Source: Promethearchaeota archaeon
Lineage (GTDB): Archaea > Asgardarchaeota > Lokiarchaeia > Sigynarchaeales > SOKP01
Direction of reading: 5' to 3'
Length of the DNA stretch: 6,208 nucleotides
Assembly (NCBI GenBank): GCA_030608765.1
Contig: JAUWDN010000082.1
Span: 1 to 6,208, forward strand
The position numbers and the translations under genes were made by a program. A model generated the notes under the pieces. That model did no database searches and had not been told where the DNA came from. It was given only the letters and a program-made list of their open reading frames with translations. Below are positions 5,283-6,208 of this stretch, piece after piece. Within the stretch, counting starts at the first letter, position 1. Each line of letters begins with the position of its first letter.

Positions 5283-6208
5283 TCGATTCTCTTGATAGAT
5301 TTTTTCAAATAATTGGGCAGTGTCAGGGTAAATATAAGATTGTTCTATTCGATGAAGTTTAATCGATTCTACAGGGCAACATACTGCACAAATTCCACAG
5401 CCATAGCACTTTTCAGGATTTACTTTAGCTTTCTCTTTTTTTATTGTAATAGCTTTAAATGGACATCTTTTAGCACAAAGGGCACATCCCGTGCATAAAT
5501 GACGATTAACTTTAGCGATATAATTCGATTTAGCTGTACAATGTTCGTTCTTATCTTCAAATCGCGTCATTCCTCTTAAAAAAGCGCAACAACACGCACA
5601 ACAAGAACAAATTACCTGGTGGATTGGACTTTTACTGTTTGCAACTGTAAAAACTAAACCTTTTTTTGCTAATTTCATTACTAGGTTATGGGCTTCTACG
5701 CGAGAGATTTCTCGTCCTTCTCCTCTTCGTAAAAAATATTCACCGAACAAACCAACTTGAAAACAGGTTTCTGAAATTGGAAATTTATCTTTACACTCTC
5801 TTATTCCTAAGGTCTCTGTTCTATTACGACAAGGACAATCGGTAACTACAATTGGACCTTTACACATATCTAATATTCCATGTATTTCTTCAGTATTGGA
5901 TATTACAGACTTATGATCAATTGATGTGTCTATGGGAACTATTCTAGTAATAGGAGTACCTACATCGGAAGATTCGTATCGCTTGTAATATTTTTCTTCA
6001 ATGAAGAATTGATCGTACAGTTCAGCTCCTTTCTTTCCAAGCCTTTCGAATGTTTTTGAGTTTTTGAATCCCATATTCAAAAGATGTGCCATCGTTAGGA
6101 AATAGGAATAACCTCCAATATCTTGAATGATACCCGAGTTAGTCATTTCTCGGAGAATTTCTTGGATATCTTCTTTATTCTTTCCAACTTTCTTTGCTAT
6201 TCGATTAA
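5271..6208 (-). CDS. Multi-domain Fe-S protein: winged-helix-like start, CPC motif, Cys cluster, 2[4Fe-4S] ferredoxin (5'-truncated)
   Basis: A cysteine-rich Fe-S protein, probably an electron carrier or redox-linked regulator; I recognise the general family but know no proven function. The frame stays open beyond the ATG at 6146 to the window end, and those 20 upstream residues (AKKVGKNKEDIQEIL region) continue a winged-helix-like fold into IIQDIGGYSYFL, so the true start is outside the window. Numbering from the Met at 6146: CPCR at 104-107, C118 and C128 probably form one metal site; CSCCACCC at 180-187 is an unusual dense cluster; CxxCxxCxxxCP motifs at 218-228 and 247-257 form a bacterial-type 2[4Fe-4S] ferredoxin module. 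There are no membrane segments or signal peptide. It is convergent with the sulfatase operon across 66 bp. The ferredoxin call is certain; electron donor to the nearby reductase-like protein is only a positional guess. Confidence 0.88.
   Translation of the reverse strand, partial: NRIAKKVGKNKEDIQEILREMTNSGIIQDIGGYSYFLTMAHLLNMGFKNSKTFERLGKKGAELYDQFFIEEKYYKRYESSDVGTPITRIVPIDTSIDHKSVISNTEEIHGILDMCKGPIVVTDCPCRNRTETLGIRECKDKFPISETCFQVGLFGEYFLRRGEGREISRVEAHNLVMKLAKKGLVFTVANSKSPIHQVICSCCACCCAFLRGMTRFEDKNEHCTAKSNYIAKVNRHLCTGCALCAKRCPFKAITIKKEKAKVNPEKCYGCGICAVCCPVESIKLHRIEQSYIYPDTAQLFEKIYQENRRKE

Noticed and set aside
5271..6146. Treating the leftward Fe-S gene as complete from the ATG at 6146.
   Set aside because: The frame remains open to the window end, and the extra residues complete the winged-helix-like domain that this ATG would split.

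Overview
The window looks like a piece of an Asgard archaeon (Lokiarchaeia-like) chromosome. The reasons are: low GC; strong AAA/AGA/ATA codon use; archaeal promoter architecture (TATA boxes with purine-rich BRE-like flanks, oligo-T ends rather than stem-loop terminators); a Ras/Rab-type small GTPase; a long coiled-coil protein ending in a zinc ribbon; and cysteine-rich Fe-S proteins typical of an anaerobe. This placement is inferred from gene content. No rRNA or tRNA marker is present.

Layout. (1) Bases 1-421 (+) hold the C-terminal end of a DNA cytosine-5 methyltransferase that begins before the window. (2) Bases 438-977 (-) encode a complete Ras/Rab-like GTPase, convergent with the methyltransferase and only 16 bp from it. 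(3) A divergent AT-rich intergenic region of about 190 bp carries candidate promoters for the GTPase and for a rightward gene of 411 codons (1169-2404), which encodes a long coiled coil with a C-terminal Cys4 zinc ribbon. (4) After an oligo-T terminator and a new TATA box comes a two-gene unit (2565-5204, +): a QueG/reductive-dehalogenase-like Fe-S protein followed 9 bp later by a cytosolic sulfatase/phosphonate-monoester-hydrolase-type enzyme. (5) Convergent to this unit, a leftward gene (5271 to the window end, -) encodes a multi-domain Fe-S protein with a winged-helix-like N-terminus, a CPC motif, a dense cysteine cluster and a 2[4Fe-4S] ferredoxin module. Its start lies outside the window.

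How the genes may work together. The GTPase and coiled-coil gene share one divergent promoter region and could form a switch/effector pair, but this rests on position only. The reductase-like gene and the sulfatase are very likely co-transcribed and may act on a common substrate or pathway. The convergent ferredoxin-type protein could supply electrons to such a reductase, although nothing in the sequence proves a link. No intergenic stretch exceeds 300 bases, and I see no RNA genes, insertion sequences, CRISPR arrays or tandem repeats.

The points most worth a second look are: the reductase-like gene appears to start at an ATA codon with a well-placed Shine-Dalgarno; the coiled-coil/zinc-ribbon protein next to a GTPase that lacks any lipidation cysteine; the unusual CMPNR sulfatase active-site motif; and the CxCCxCCC cluster in the last gene.
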